Shown here one piece after another: positions 22,543-32,705 of a DNA stretch of 63,452 nt (positions are counted from its first letter, which is position 1; every line of letters begins with the position of its first letter). A model generated the notes under the pieces. That model was given only the letters and a program-made list of their open reading frames with translations, was not told where the DNA came from and made no database searches. This DNA comes from Oscillospiraceae bacterium. GTDB taxonomy: Bacteria > Bacillota > Clostridia > Oscillospirales > Oscillospiraceae. Position numbers and translations under genes: made by a program. Where the stretch lies: the NCBI GenBank assembly GCA_017937195.1, contig JAGBEA010000049.1:1-63452 (forward strand). The letters are read 5' to 3'.

Positions 22543-23784
22543 CTATTCAAGACATCTGCGCAGGCGCATCAGCGTCAGACGGTTGCGCACCGCAGGCGAG
22601 GCGTCCAGCAGCTGCGCCGCCTTCTCCCCCGCTACCCCAATATCCTCCGGCGCAGCACAGATACCGCCGCGCTCATACAGCGCACGCAATTCCTCCGGCT
22701 GCGGCAGCTGCGACAGCACCGCGCAGATCCCCTGCCAGCTTTGCCGCAGCTGCTGTGCGGTCACTGCGGCGGCGCAATCCTGCCGGTTTTCCTCCCGCAG
22801 ACCTGCCGCCGTCTGTGCCCCGAAGATCGCCTGCAGCTCCCCATCGGAGAAGCCGCGGTAATCCGCAAACTGCTGCGGATCGACGGTGCGCAGCCGCTGA
22901 TACTCCCCGATGGCAAGCAGCGTACCCACGCCCACCTTTTCCCCGTGCAGCGCATCGGAGCGAACATCCAGCCCCTCCGGCGCCATCTCGATGAGATGGG
23001 AGATGTGATGCTCCGCGCCGGAGGCCGGACGGGAGTTGCCCAGCATCTGCATGGCAAGTCCGGACAGCAGCAGCCCGTAGGTCAGCTTTTCATAGGCATC
23101 CGCATCCCCAGCGATAATTCCGTCCACGCAATCCACCACCGCCTGCGTGGCCTCCTGCGTCAGCTGGGCAATATGGGGACAGTAGTACTCCCCCGTCAGG
23201 AGATGGGCGATCTTCCAATCGCTCAGCGCCACATATTTGCCCACCATATCGCCAAAGCCGGAGCGGGCAAGGCGGAGCGGCGCAGCCTTGATGATATCCA
23301 CATCCGCCACCACGATTTTCGGCGCCACCGCCGTCAGCGTCCTTTTGCAGCCCTCCCACGTCATCGACGCCACCGAGGAGCAAAAGCCGTCCACGCTGGC
23401 AGCGGTGGGGCAGGACACAAAATCGGCGCCGCGCGCATAGGCGCAGTAGCGCACGATGTCGTGGATCGTTCCGGCGCCCACGGCGATGATCGTCTGCGCT
23501 TGGGGCGGCAGCTTTTCCAGAAGCAGCGCCACGCCCCGCTCATCGGCGTGCAGCCCCTCCGGCTGCAGCACGATCTCCGCGTCCGCCTGCGGATGTCTGT
23601 CCGCCGTGGCAGCGTAGGTGTTTGCATCGTACACCGCCACCGTGAAGCCGCCCAACTCGTGCTGCGCCATCAGTGCGTTCAGCTTGGTCATACAGCCCCG
23701 CTCCACCACGGTGTATGCGGTCTGCAGCGTGTGGGTCTTGCCGCAGGCGCAGCGCCCTGCGTACTGTTTGCTGTCAATAATCAT
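22543..23784 (-). CDS. sn-glycerol-1-phosphate dehydrogenase (AraM/EgsA-like)
   Basis: 413 residues. TIIAVGAGTIHDIVRYCAY (about 90-108) is the NAD-binding loop with the GGGT-like core; CPTAASVDGFCSS and SGFGDMVGKYVALSDW follow, and metal-binding His/Asp are in SGAEHHISH and LHGEKVGVGT. It makes glycerol-1-phosphate from dihydroxyacetone phosphate, as Bacillus AraM does for archaeal-type lipid. In Bacillus the gene sits in the arabinose operon; here the ribulokinase lies 6 kb away on the same strand. It is divergent from a DeoR regulator that may control it. Confidence 0.85.
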   Translation of the reverse strand: MIIDSKQYAGRCACGKTHTLQTAYTVVERGCMTKLNALMAQHELGGFTVAVYDANTYAATADRHPQADAEIVLQPEGLHADERGVALLLEKLPPQAQTIIAVGAGTIHDIVRYCAYARGADFVSCPTAASVDGFCSSVASMTWEGCKRTLTAVAPKIVVADVDIIKAAPLRLARSGFGDMVGKYVALSDWKIAHLLTGEYYCPHIAQLTQEATQAVVDCVDGIIAGDADAYEKLTYGLLLSGLAMQMLGNSRPASGAEHHISHLIEMAPEGLDVRSDALHGEKVGVGTLLAIGEYQRLRTVDPQQFADYRGFSDGELQAIFGAQTAAGLREENRQDCAAAVTAQQLRQSWQGICAVLSQLPQPEELRALYERGGICAAPEDIGVAGEKAAQLLDASPAVRNRLTLMRLRRCLE

Positions 23785-23820
23785 TGCTATCCCTCGCTTA
23801 TCTTCGTGATCCGCCGAGGG

Positions 23821-23848
23821 TTGACAACCACCCGCAGCGCGGTATAAT
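23821..23848 (+). promoter_or_regulatory. promoter of the DeoR-family regulator
   Basis: TTGACA (23821-23826), 16 bases, TATAAT (23843-23848). The divergent dehydrogenase gene starts at 23784, close enough for one regulator site to affect both. Confidence 0.75.
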
Positions 23849-23919
23849 TATATTGTTCTGCGCGAAAACACGCAAGATATGGCGATATAATCGGAAAACG
23901 CGCACGGGAGGGCGGTAAA

Positions 23920-24654
23920 ATGAGCATTACAGACCGGCAGGAACAGATCCTGCATATTTTGAACGAGCGCACCTTTGTCACGGTCAGCGAGCTGGCGCAG
24001 CTGACCTACACCTCGCCCTCCAGCATCCGCAGGGATCTGACCCATATGCAAAACAGCGGTCTTGTGCGGCGCTGTCACGGCGGGGTGTCCCTGCCTGCGC
24101 CCATCAGCGGCGTTGCCAGCTTTTATGACCGCGCCCACAAAAACACCCACCAGAAGCGGCTGATTGCCAAAAAGGCCGCCGCGCTGCTGCGTGATGGGCA
24201 GAGCATTCTGCTGGACAGCTCCAGCACCGCTGCCTTTCTGCTGCCCCACATCGCCAAACACGCCGCCGTCACGGTGTTCACCAACAACCTCTCCACCGCC
24301 CTGAGCGCCATCGAGCTGGGCATCGACACCCACTGTCTGGGCGGGCGCTCCATTGGCGGCTCGGCGGTGCTCTCCGGCGTGGAGACCGTCCGCGCACTGG
24401 GCGGCATTCGGGCGGATATCGTATTCTTCTCCTCCCAATCCATTGACCGCGACGGCACCATCACCGACTCCACCGAGGAGGAGAATTTTGTGCGAGAGTG
24501 TATGCTGCGCGCCGCCAAGACCTCCGTGTTCCTCTGCGACAGCGAAAAATTCGGCGAAAGCGCACTGTACACGCTGTGCCGCCTGAGCGAGGTGGATTAC
24601 GCCGCCTTTGACAGCGCATATACCGGCGTAACCGGCAACTGCACGCTGCTGTGA
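23920..24654 (+). CDS. DeoR/GlpR-family transcriptional regulator
   Basis: 244 residues. N-terminal winged helix (about 3-57): RQEQILHILNERTFVTVSELAQL and SPSSIRRDLTHMQNSGLVRRCHGG, the DeoR signature. The C-terminal DeoRC domain (75-230) shows LLDSSSTAAFL and TNNLS, its phosphosugar pocket. Regulators of this type sense phosphorylated sugars and usually repress neighbouring sugar genes. Divergence from the glycerol-1-phosphate dehydrogenase suggests that gene as a target. It ends at a terminator at 24660. Confidence 0.92.
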   Translation: MSITDRQEQILHILNERTFVTVSELAQLTYTSPSSIRRDLTHMQNSGLVRRCHGGVSLPAPISGVASFYDRAHKNTHQKRLIAKKAAALLRDGQSILLDSSSTAAFLLPHIAKHAAVTVFTNNLSTALSAIELGIDTHCLGGRSIGGSAVLSGVETVRALGGIRADIVFFSSQSIDRDGTITDSTEEENFVRECMLRAAKTSVFLCDSEKFGESALYTLCRLSEVDYAAFDSAYTGVTGNCTLL

Positions 24655-24657
24655 GCA

Positions 24658-24693
24658 TAGAAAAAGCAGAGGCGATCTGCCCCTGCTTTTTTC
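24658..24693 (+). terminator. terminator of the DeoR gene
   Basis: AAAAAGCAG..GGC/GCC..CTGCTTTTTT hairpin. Confidence 0.85.
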
Positions 24694-24732
24694 TTCCGCT
24701 CAGCCGCCGGCGGGTGGTTTTTGTCATACAAC

Positions 24733-24769
24733 AAACCGCAGCAGAGCTTGCGCCCTGCTGCGGTTTTTC
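24733..24769 (-). terminator. terminator of spoIVB
   Basis: AACCGCAGCAG/CTGCTGCGGTT stem immediately after the spoIVB stop, usable in both directions. Confidence 0.8.
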
Positions 24770-25786
24770 TTAGCCCGCCGCGTCCATCATATTCTCAATA
24801 AAGATACCGTAGCCCCGCGTGGGATCGTTCAGCAGCACGTGGGTCACCGCGCCGATGATCTTGCCGTCCTGCAAAATAGGGCTGCCGCTCATTCCCTGCA
24901 CGATGCCGCCGGTGGTCTCCAGCAGCTGCGGATCGGTGACACGCAGCAGCAGATTGCGGGTGGCGCGGTTCTCCGGATACAGCCGCAGGATTTCCACCGC
25001 GTACTCCTGCGTCACATCGCCGCTGACAGTGGCGAGGATGGTGGCCGCGCCGGTGTGGATCTCCCCGTTTTCCGCCACCGGATACGCCTTGGCAGTGGGC
25101 ACAAAGTCCGCGTCGCTGACCGTACCGAAGATACCGCCGTCGGTATTGGCCTGCAGTGTGCCCACATCACGCTGCACGGAGAAGTCGCCCTTCAGCTCGC
25201 CGGGGCTGCCCTCCGCACCCTTGCGCACCGCCTTCACCGTGGTTTCCATAATGCTGCCCGACGCCAAGGGCATCAGCTTTGCCGTGTCCACATCGGTGAT
25301 GCCGTGACCCAGCGCGCCGTACTGCGCCGTGGCGGGATCGTAGTAGGTCAGTGTCCCCACGCCTGCCATACTGTCCCGAATCCACGCGCCCAGACGGTAC
25401 ACGCCGTCCCCGCAGCGCACCGGTGTGATCTCCTCATGCAGCACAGCGCTGCCCCGCTTGATCTCCAATTGCATAGGCGCTTCGCCGTTTGCCTGCAAAA
25501 CTGCCTGCAGATGCTCCGTTGACTGGATCTTTTCGTCATTGATCCGGACGATCAGGTCGCCCTCCTTCAAGCCGCAGGTCTTTGCAGGGGAAACGCCGCC
25601 ATCCAGCTGCGACAGCTCCACCACCAGCACGCCATCGGCAAACAGCTTGATGCCCACCGCCTTGCCCAAGGGGATCAAGGTCTGCTCACCGTCTGCCGCC
25701 CACGCAGGCGGGATGCACAAGCCAAGGCACAGCAGTGCGGAGAAAACCGCTGCGGCAAAACGATGCTTTTTGCGCGTTTCATACAT
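24770..25786 (-). CDS. spoIVB: SpoIVB peptidase
   Basis: 338 residues. A signal sequence (about 8-30, ending AWA) targets it to the space around the forespore. A PDZ domain follows (SQLDGGVSPAKTCGLKEGDLIVRINDEKIQ, about 58-100), then the S55 serine peptidase domain with GALGHGITDVDT (catalytic His) and QGMSGSPILQDGKIIGAVTHV (catalytic Ser). In Bacillus it is made in the forespore and cuts SpoIVFA to switch on sigma-K in the mother cell. Its usual partner spo0A is 11 kb away. No clear sigma-G promoter is visible upstream. Confidence 0.94.
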   Translation of the reverse strand: MYETRKKHRFAAAVFSALLCLGLCIPPAWAADGEQTLIPLGKAVGIKLFADGVLVVELSQLDGGVSPAKTCGLKEGDLIVRINDEKIQSTEHLQAVLQANGEAPMQLEIKRGSAVLHEEITPVRCGDGVYRLGAWIRDSMAGVGTLTYYDPATAQYGALGHGITDVDTAKLMPLASGSIMETTVKAVRKGAEGSPGELKGDFSVQRDVGTLQANTDGGIFGTVSDADFVPTAKAYPVAENGEIHTGAATILATVSGDVTQEYAVEILRLYPENRATRNLLLRVTDPQLLETTGGIVQGMSGSPILQDGKIIGAVTHVLLNDPTRGYGIFIENMMDAAG

Positions 25787-25889
25787 CAGATCACCTCTGT
25801 TTTTGAAATCGCGTCGTCGACGACAGCATTAATTTGTGCAGTTTTCCGCGCCATTTCCGCGACAATTTTAGGATAGTTTGGGCGCAAAA

Positions 25890-25925
25890 AAAAGCACCGC
25901 AGAGGAAACCTCTGCGGTACTTTCT
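25890..25925 (-). terminator. terminator of the ftsZ gene
   Basis: GTACCGCAGAGG/CCTCTGCGGTGC-type stem (about 25899-25920) with an A-run on the plus strand giving a T-run after the hairpin on the minus strand. Confidence 0.8.
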
Positions 25926-25937
25926 AATTTTTGTCAA

Positions 25938-27032
<1,095 letters not shown>

Positions 27033-27108
27033 AACGGTTCCTCCTGCTACAAATTGTATGTCAAAGACAGATTATCTGATCGTAACCCCAAGATAGAGTA
27101 TTTTTTAT

Positions 27109-27137
27109 ATTGTATTACGCTTTGCGCCCATCGTCAA
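27109..27137 (-). promoter_or_regulatory. ftsZ promoter
   Basis: On the minus strand TTGACG (27132-27137), 17 bases, TACAAT (27109-27114), about 75 bases before the start, so ftsZ need not rely on upstream dcw transcription. Confidence 0.7.
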
Positions 27138-27185
27138 GGGCTGCAGCGCGATTTCCTGCGATTAATTTGCCGGAAAAGCACCAGT

Positions 27186-27950
27186 TTATTCCATAATAAA
27201 CCGCACTTCTCCATCTTTTGTCAGCTTCAGCGTGCCGCGCTCATTGTTCTCCAGCTTGGCCACCACCGCTGCCAGAAAGTCCAGCTTATAGTCAAAATCC
27301 GCATCCCACAAAAATTCCGCATTGAAGCGGTCGAGATAGCGCACGGTGATGACGGAGGGATCCTCCAGATGGATCTCCTGCACATCCGCCAGCATTCCCT
27401 TGGCACGCAGCTGCTGCAAAATCGTCAGCAGCTGCTGCCGGGTGGACTCATTGGTTTCGTCGGCTGCGGCCTGCGCCCCCCGCTGGGGCGAAAGCAGCGT
27501 CAGCCCCGTGACGGTGAGACAGTCCTCCGCCTCCTCGGCAGCGATGGCATCCACGATCTTACCGCTGCTGCACATGATCCACGCGGTACCCTCCTGCTTC
27601 AAAGCAATACCGCAGGTGCATTCGGTGATATGGATGCACAGCGTGTCGGGCAGGCGGCGGTTGATGCGCACCGACTCCACATAGTGCAGCGAATCGGTGA
27701 TCTTCGCCGCCACGTCGTACTTATTCATAAAAAAGAGGTTGTCGCCCTGCTGCAGACCGCCGGCGTCCACCACCTGCTGGGCGGTATAGCGGCTGTTATT
27801 CTCCACCACGATGTGGTCGGCCTTGAAAAATACCGCCAGCGCCGCCGCGATGGCAGCGGTGATCAGGGCAAGGCACAGCATTTTATACAGGAAGCTGAAC
27901 TGACCCTTCCTGCGTCTGCGTCTGTGTTTGTTTGCACTCTGTCTGCCCAT
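27186..27950 (-). CDS. ftsQ: FtsQ/DivIB-like division protein
   Basis: 254 residues: a basic cytoplasmic tail (HRRRRRKG), one transmembrane helix (about 20-42), a POTRA domain (ADHIVVENNSRYTAQQVVDAGGLQQGDNLFF, about 44-75) and a beta domain. It belongs to the FtsQ-FtsL-FtsB complex at the septum. The protein is divergent, so assignment rests on topology, POTRA sequence and position between murA and ftsZ. It follows murA by 18 bases. Confidence 0.85.
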   Translation of the reverse strand: MGRQSANKHRRRRRKGQFSFLYKMLCLALITAAIAAALAVFFKADHIVVENNSRYTAQQVVDAGGLQQGDNLFFMNKYDVAAKITDSLHYVESVRINRRLPDTLCIHITECTCGIALKQEGTAWIMCSSGKIVDAIAAEEAEDCLTVTGLTLLSPQRGAQAAADETNESTRQQLLTILQQLRAKGMLADVQEIHLEDPSVITVRYLDRFNAEFLWDADFDYKLDFLAAVVAKLENNERGTLKLTKDGEVRFIME

Positions 27951-27968
27951 GGCGACCCCTTTCGCTGT

Positions 27969-29228
27969 CTATGTATCCTCCCGCCGGAGCTCCGCCCCCA
28001 ATTGGGTCAGATCCCCCACGATGTCCGCGTATCCGCGCTGTATATGGTGGATCGTCCCCACCTGCGTTGTTCCTTCTCCTTGCAGACCTGCCACCACAAG
28101 GGCTGCGCCCCCACGCAGATCTGCCGCGTGTACCTGCGCGCCGTGGAGCTGCTCCACGCCGCACACCACCGCCACACGCCCCTCGCACCGGACATCCGCG
28201 CCCAATCGGCGCAGCTCCGCCACGTGGCGATAGCGGTTTTCAAACATATTCTCCACAAAAACCGTTGTGCCGCGGCTGCGCAGCAGCGACGCCATCACCA
28301 CCGCCTGCGCATCCGTAGGAAACCCGGGATAGGGCGCCGTGCGCACCAAGCTGATGCCCCGCAGCTGTCCGTCACTTTGCAGACGGATGCTCTGCCGCTC
28401 CAAGGTAATGCGGCAGCCCGCTTGCTGCAGCGCCGCCGTGACGGTGGTGAGATGCTGCGGGCACACCTTTGTCAGGCGGATGTCGCCGCCGGTACCCGCC
28501 GCCGCCGACAAGTACGTTGCCGCCACGATGCGGTCTGCCATCACCTGATGGTCGCAGCCGTGCAGCTTTTGCTTGCCCCGCACCGTTACGGTGGAGCTGC
28601 CTGCCCCGCGCACCTCGGCGCCCATAGCGCACAGAAAATCCTGCAGATCGCAGATCTCCGGTTCGCGGGCGGCGTTGGACACGGTGGTCACCCCCTCGGC
28701 GCAGCAGGCCGCCAAAATGGCATTCTCCGTTGCACCTACGCTGGGCAGTGCCAGCACGATATCCGCGCCGCGCAGCACCGGCGCCGTGCAGTGCAGCACA
28801 CCGGAGCGCTCTTCAATGGCAGTGCCCAGTGTCTGCAGCGCGGTCAGGTGCAGATCGATGGGGCGCGGTCCCAGCTCACAGCCGCCGGGGTAGGACATCT
28901 GCGCCTCGCCGCAGCGCCCTAAAATGGCGCCGAGAAAGATCACCGACGAGCGCATCTTACGCATCAGCCGCTCCGGTATCTCGCAGCGTGTCATCTCCGC
29001 CGTATCCACCACCAGGTCCTCGCCCTCCCATTGGGCGCGGCAGCCCAGATGGTGCAGGATCTCGATGGCGGACGCCACATCGCATAGTCGCGGACAGCGC
29101 CGGATGCGGCAGGTGTCGCCGCTGAGGATCGTTGCCGCCAGTATGGGCAAGACGCTGTTTTTCGCGCCCTGCACCGCTATTTCGCCGGACAGCTGCCGGC
29201 CGCCCGTTACTGTAATCAGGCCGCTCAT
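27969..29228 (-). CDS. murA: MurA, UDP-GlcNAc enolpyruvyl transferase
   Basis: 419 residues. GAKNSVLPILAATIL (about residue 20) holds the conserved Lys-Asn; YPGGCELGPRPIDLH (about residue 118) contains the catalytic loop with Cys, the residue attacked by fosfomycin. It transfers enolpyruvate from PEP to UDP-N-acetylglucosamine, the first committed step of peptidoglycan synthesis. The cluster order murG-murA-ftsQ is typical of Clostridia. AGGCGGAGAGG precedes the ATG. Confidence 0.95.
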   Translation of the reverse strand: MSGLITVTGGRQLSGEIAVQGAKNSVLPILAATILSGDTCRIRRCPRLCDVASAIEILHHLGCRAQWEGEDLVVDTAEMTRCEIPERLMRKMRSSVIFLGAILGRCGEAQMSYPGGCELGPRPIDLHLTALQTLGTAIEERSGVLHCTAPVLRGADIVLALPSVGATENAILAACCAEGVTTVSNAAREPEICDLQDFLCAMGAEVRGAGSSTVTVRGKQKLHGCDHQVMADRIVAATYLSAAAGTGGDIRLTKVCPQHLTTVTAALQQAGCRITLERQSIRLQSDGQLRGISLVRTAPYPGFPTDAQAVVMASLLRSRGTTVFVENMFENRYRHVAELRRLGADVRCEGRVAVVCGVEQLHGAQVHAADLRGGAALVVAGLQGEGTTQVGTIHHIQRGYADIVGDLTQLGAELRREDT

Positions 29229-29298
29229 ACCTCTCCGCCTTTCATCGCGTTTTCACGCTATCCTATGCGCAGGACAAGGGGTGAGGTGCATTATTTTC

Positions 29299-30414
29299 TT
29301 ACAAAAGTGCCATCACGGTGTCATAGAGGCGCTGCGTGGCATCCTTGACGCCCAGCTCCTCCATACCGCGGCTCATCTGGGCGCGGCGCTCGCCATCACG
29401 CAGCACCGCGCTGACCGTATCGTACAGCGCCGCACCGTCGGTCTGCTGCTCCAGCACCACCACGGCGCCGTTGTGCCGCTCCAGAATGCGGGCGTTCTTC
29501 TCCTGATGGTTGTTGGTCACATAGGGGGAGGGCACCATCACCGCAGGCTTTCCCAGCGCCGTCAGCTCGCTGACGGTGGAGGCACCTGCGCGGCACAGCA
29601 CCACATCGGCTGCCGCCATCACCGTGGCCATATCGTGGATGTACTCCCGCACATCCAAGCCGCCGCCATTGGCAAGACCGCGCTGCGCCATATCGCTTTG
29701 CATCTTCTCCCAGCCGGAGGAGCCCACGCCGTGGATATGGTGGAAGGGATAGCCCTCAGCCGCCTCCTTGGCGAAGAAGTCCACCATCATTTCGTTCATG
29801 GTACTGGCGCCGAGGCTGCCCCAGAAGGACACCAGCAAGGGGCGCTCATCGGTGAGCCCCAGCTTTTCGCGGGCCTGGGCGCGGTCAAGGTCGAAGAAGT
29901 CGCCACGCACCGGCGTACCGGTGACCACGATCTTCTCGGGATTTTTATAGTGGGCGCGGCAATCCTCAAAGCCAACCATAATGCGGTCGGCAAAGCTCTC
30001 CAGCATTTTGGTGGTGAGACCGGGCACCATATTGGACTCGTGCACCGCGGTGGGGATCTTCAGCTGTGCGGCGCACTTGACGATGGGATAGCTGGCATAG
30101 CCGCCGGTGCCCACCACCAGATCCGGCTGAAATTCGCGGATGATGGCCTTGGCACGGGCAGGGGCGACCAGCAGATTTTTCACGCTTCTCAGGTTGTGCA
30201 CCAGCGACTCCACGCTGATGCGGCGTGAGAAGCCGGATACCTCCACCGCACGGAACTCGTAGCCCGCCTTCTCCACCAGGCTGCGCTCGATGCCGCGGGG
30301 CGTGCCCACGAAGAGAATGCGGGTATCCGCGTCCATTTTCTGCATATAACCGGCCAGTGCCAGCGCAGGATTCACGTGTCCTGCCGTACCGCCGCAAGTA
30401 AAGATCACATTCAT
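29299..30414 (-). CDS. murG: MurG, lipid II-forming glycosyltransferase
   Basis: 371 residues, GT-B fold. CGGTAGHVNPALALA (residues about 7-21) is the first glycine-rich loop, VVGTGGYASYP the second, and SSGWEKMQS and CRAGASTVSELTALGKPAVMVPSP the UDP-GlcNAc site. It adds GlcNAc to lipid I at the membrane. AGGAGGC lies before the ATG. The 12-base gap to ftsW shows one operon. Confidence 0.96.
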   Translation of the reverse strand: MNVIFTCGGTAGHVNPALALAGYMQKMDADTRILFVGTPRGIERSLVEKAGYEFRAVEVSGFSRRISVESLVHNLRSVKNLLVAPARAKAIIREFQPDLVVGTGGYASYPIVKCAAQLKIPTAVHESNMVPGLTTKMLESFADRIMVGFEDCRAHYKNPEKIVVTGTPVRGDFFDLDRAQAREKLGLTDERPLLVSFWGSLGASTMNEMMVDFFAKEAAEGYPFHHIHGVGSSGWEKMQSDMAQRGLANGGGLDVREYIHDMATVMAAADVVLCRAGASTVSELTALGKPAVMVPSPYVTNNHQEKNARILERHNGAVVVLEQQTDGAALYDTVSAVLRDGERRAQMSRGMEELGVKDATQRLYDTVMALL

Positions 30415-30425
30415 CGTTTTGCCTC

Positions 30426-31625
30426 CTATGCGTTCCGTGGCGCCGGAATCTGGCGCGAAACACTCAGTACAATGCCCATTTCCACCAGCTGCAGCATCAG
30501 CGCTGTGCCGCCGTAGCTGAAGAAGGGCAGGGAGATGCCGGTTGCGGGGATCAAACCCGTCACAACGGCGATGTTCAAAAAGGTCTGCAGGCTGATCTGG
30601 GTCATAGCGCCCACCACCAGCAGCGTGCCGAAGCGGTCACGGGCGTGGAGGGCGATCCAGAAGCCGCGGAAGATCATCAGCATAAACACCAGCATAATGA
30701 TGCACGCGCCCACAAGACCCAGCTCCTCACAGATGATGGCGAAGATGAAGTCGTTATGCTCCTCGGGCAAAAAGAGGAACTTTTGGCGGCTCTTGCCAAA
30801 GCCCACGCCCAAAAGACCGCCCGAGCCGATGGAGATCAGGCTCTGCACCATCTGATAGCCGGTTTCCAGTGGATCCAGCCACGGGTTCTTCCACATATTG
30901 ATGCGCCCTGCGCCGTAGGAGATGATCTCCAGCTCCACCAGCTTCACATAGCCCCACGCCGCGATGCCCACGCCGCCAAAGCCGGCAGCCACCAGCCAGC
31001 GGCGCATACCGCCCACCACCATCATCATCACGCCGATGCCGGCGATGAGGATGGTACCGGACAAGTGGGGCTCCAGCATCATCAAAATGGCGAACACCAG
31101 CAAAATGATGGCATAGGGCAGCACGCCGGCGCGGAAGTCCTGCATTTTCTCTTTTTTCTTGGAGATGCTGTCGGCGAAGTAGACGATCACCGCCAGCTTG
31201 GCGATCTCCGAGGGCTGGAAGGTCAGCACACCCTCAATACCCAGCCAGCGGGTGGCGTTGTTGATGGTGATGCCCACGCCGGGGATAATGACCAGTATCA
31301 GCAGAAACAGCGCAACGCCCAGCAGCGGCTGTGCCGCGCCGCGGAAGCGCTGGTAGTTCAGCTTACCGACCACCAGCATACCCACCAGCCCCATAGCCGC
31401 CCAAAGCGCCTGACGCTTCACATAGTGGGTGGCGTCGCCGGTTTCATAGTAGGCGGAGGGAAAGCTGGCCGAAAACAGCATCACCAGACCGATACCCGTC
31501 AACAGCAGCACCAGCAGCAGAAACGGCAGGTCCATAGGACCCTTGGCGGCCTCACGGCTTTTGCGCTCCGTCTCGCGGCGCTTTTGGTCGCGCACCTCGT
31601 TGACGGTATAATCCTCGTACATCAC
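30426..31625 (-). CDS. ftsW: FtsW/SpoVE-type septal glycosyltransferase
   Basis: 399 residues with ten transmembrane helices of the SEDS family. Seen are FSASFPSAYYETGDATHYVKRQ near the start, QPSEIAKLAV (about residue 147), LEPHLSGTILIAG, GAGRINMWKNPWLDP and GIVLSVSRQI at the end. SEDS proteins polymerise peptidoglycan with a PBP2-type partner; here the partner would be the spoVD-like gene. In sporeformers this locus copy may be SpoVE rather than the vegetative FtsW. Tandem GTG-ATG starts follow GGAGGGACT. Confidence 0.93.
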   Translation of the reverse strand: MMYEDYTVNEVRDQKRRETERKSREAAKGPMDLPFLLLVLLLTGIGLVMLFSASFPSAYYETGDATHYVKRQALWAAMGLVGMLVVGKLNYQRFRGAAQPLLGVALFLLILVIIPGVGITINNATRWLGIEGVLTFQPSEIAKLAVIVYFADSISKKKEKMQDFRAGVLPYAIILLVFAILMMLEPHLSGTILIAGIGVMMMVVGGMRRWLVAAGFGGVGIAAWGYVKLVELEIISYGAGRINMWKNPWLDPLETGYQMVQSLISIGSGGLLGVGFGKSRQKFLFLPEEHNDFIFAIICEELGLVGACIIMLVFMLMIFRGFWIALHARDRFGTLLVVGAMTQISLQTFLNIAVVTGLIPATGISLPFFSYGGTALMLQLVEMGIVLSVSRQIPAPRNA

Positions 31626-31665
31626 GGTCAGTCCCTCCTTTCCCTTGGATTCGTAATCAGCGTGC

Positions 31666-32655
31666 TTACACGGCGAAGCGGTGCATCACGCCCAGAAATG
31701 CCAGCACACAGAAGATAGCGCTGACGGTGGAGAACACCGCCACCACCTTCTTTTCATTCCAGCCGCACATCTCAAAGTGATGGTGCAGCGGCGCCATCTT
31801 GAAAATGCGCTTGCCGTGGGTCAGCTTGAAATAGCCCACCTGCAGAATATCGGACATCGTTTCGCAGATGTACACGATGCCCACCAAAATCAGCACCAGC
31901 GGCATATCGTAGGCAAAGGCCAGTGCCGCCACCGCGCCGCCCAAAAAGAGGGAGCCGGTATCGCCCATAAACACCTTGGCAGGATAGTGGTTGTAGATGA
32001 GGAATGCCGCCAAGCCGCCCACCATAGCGCCGCCGAACACGCCCAGCTGCTCGTACTGACCCCAGTAGCCGCCCAGCACCGCGAAGAACAGCGCCACGGG
32101 AATGGTCACGCTGGTGGCAAGGCCGTCCAGACCGTCGGTGATGTTGACGGAGTTCACCGTGCCCACGATGACGAAGGCGGCGAAGATGAGGTACGCCACC
32201 CAAGGCATCACGATGCTCTTATTGAGGAAGGGCACATACAGATTGGGGCTGAGGAGTCCCTCAAAGCGCATCAGGCACAAAAAGGCGATGGCAGCCGCCA
32301 GCTGCAGCACAAACTTCTGGATGGCGGTCAGACCCGTATTCTGCTTATACTTCACCTTCTGATAGTCATCGATATAGCCGATGACGCCGAAGACCATAGC
32401 AAAGACATAGACATACAGATGGGTATAGTCCCCCTGCAGCATCAGCGGCCAGCCCACAATGAGGATGGTGATGCCGATGCCGATGATGAACATCAAGCCG
32501 CCCATAGTGGGGGTGCCCTGCTTGGTCATATGCCAGGTAGGGCCGATCTCCTTGATGCTCTGTCCCGCCTTCAGCCGGACCAGTGCTGGAATCAGCAGCT
32601 TGCCGGCCACTGCCGAGATCACCAGAGCGATAATTGCCGCCAGAATGATTTTCAT
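31666..32655 (-). CDS. mraY: MraY, phospho-MurNAc-pentapeptide transferase
   Basis: 329 residues, ten transmembrane helices. GTPTMGGLMFI (about residue 43), DDYQKVK, NSVNITDGLDGLA with the catalytic Asp, MGDTGSLFLGG and APLHHHFEMCGWNEKKVV are all the classic MraY motifs. It makes lipid I from UDP-MurNAc-pentapeptide and undecaprenyl phosphate. The start at 32655 follows AGAGGAG at eight bases. The usual neighbour murF is missing. Confidence 0.96.
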   Translation of the reverse strand: MKIILAAIIALVISAVAGKLLIPALVRLKAGQSIKEIGPTWHMTKQGTPTMGGLMFIIGIGITILIVGWPLMLQGDYTHLYVYVFAMVFGVIGYIDDYQKVKYKQNTGLTAIQKFVLQLAAAIAFLCLMRFEGLLSPNLYVPFLNKSIVMPWVAYLIFAAFVIVGTVNSVNITDGLDGLATSVTIPVALFFAVLGGYWGQYEQLGVFGGAMVGGLAAFLIYNHYPAKVFMGDTGSLFLGGAVAALAFAYDMPLVLILVGIVYICETMSDILQVGYFKLTHGKRIFKMAPLHHHFEMCGWNEKKVVAVFSTVSAIFCVLAFLGVMHRFAV

Positions 32656-32705
32656 AGTTGTTTCTCCTCTCACCGCGTTGCGCGGTCATCTTTGGTGGTA
32701 GCTTT

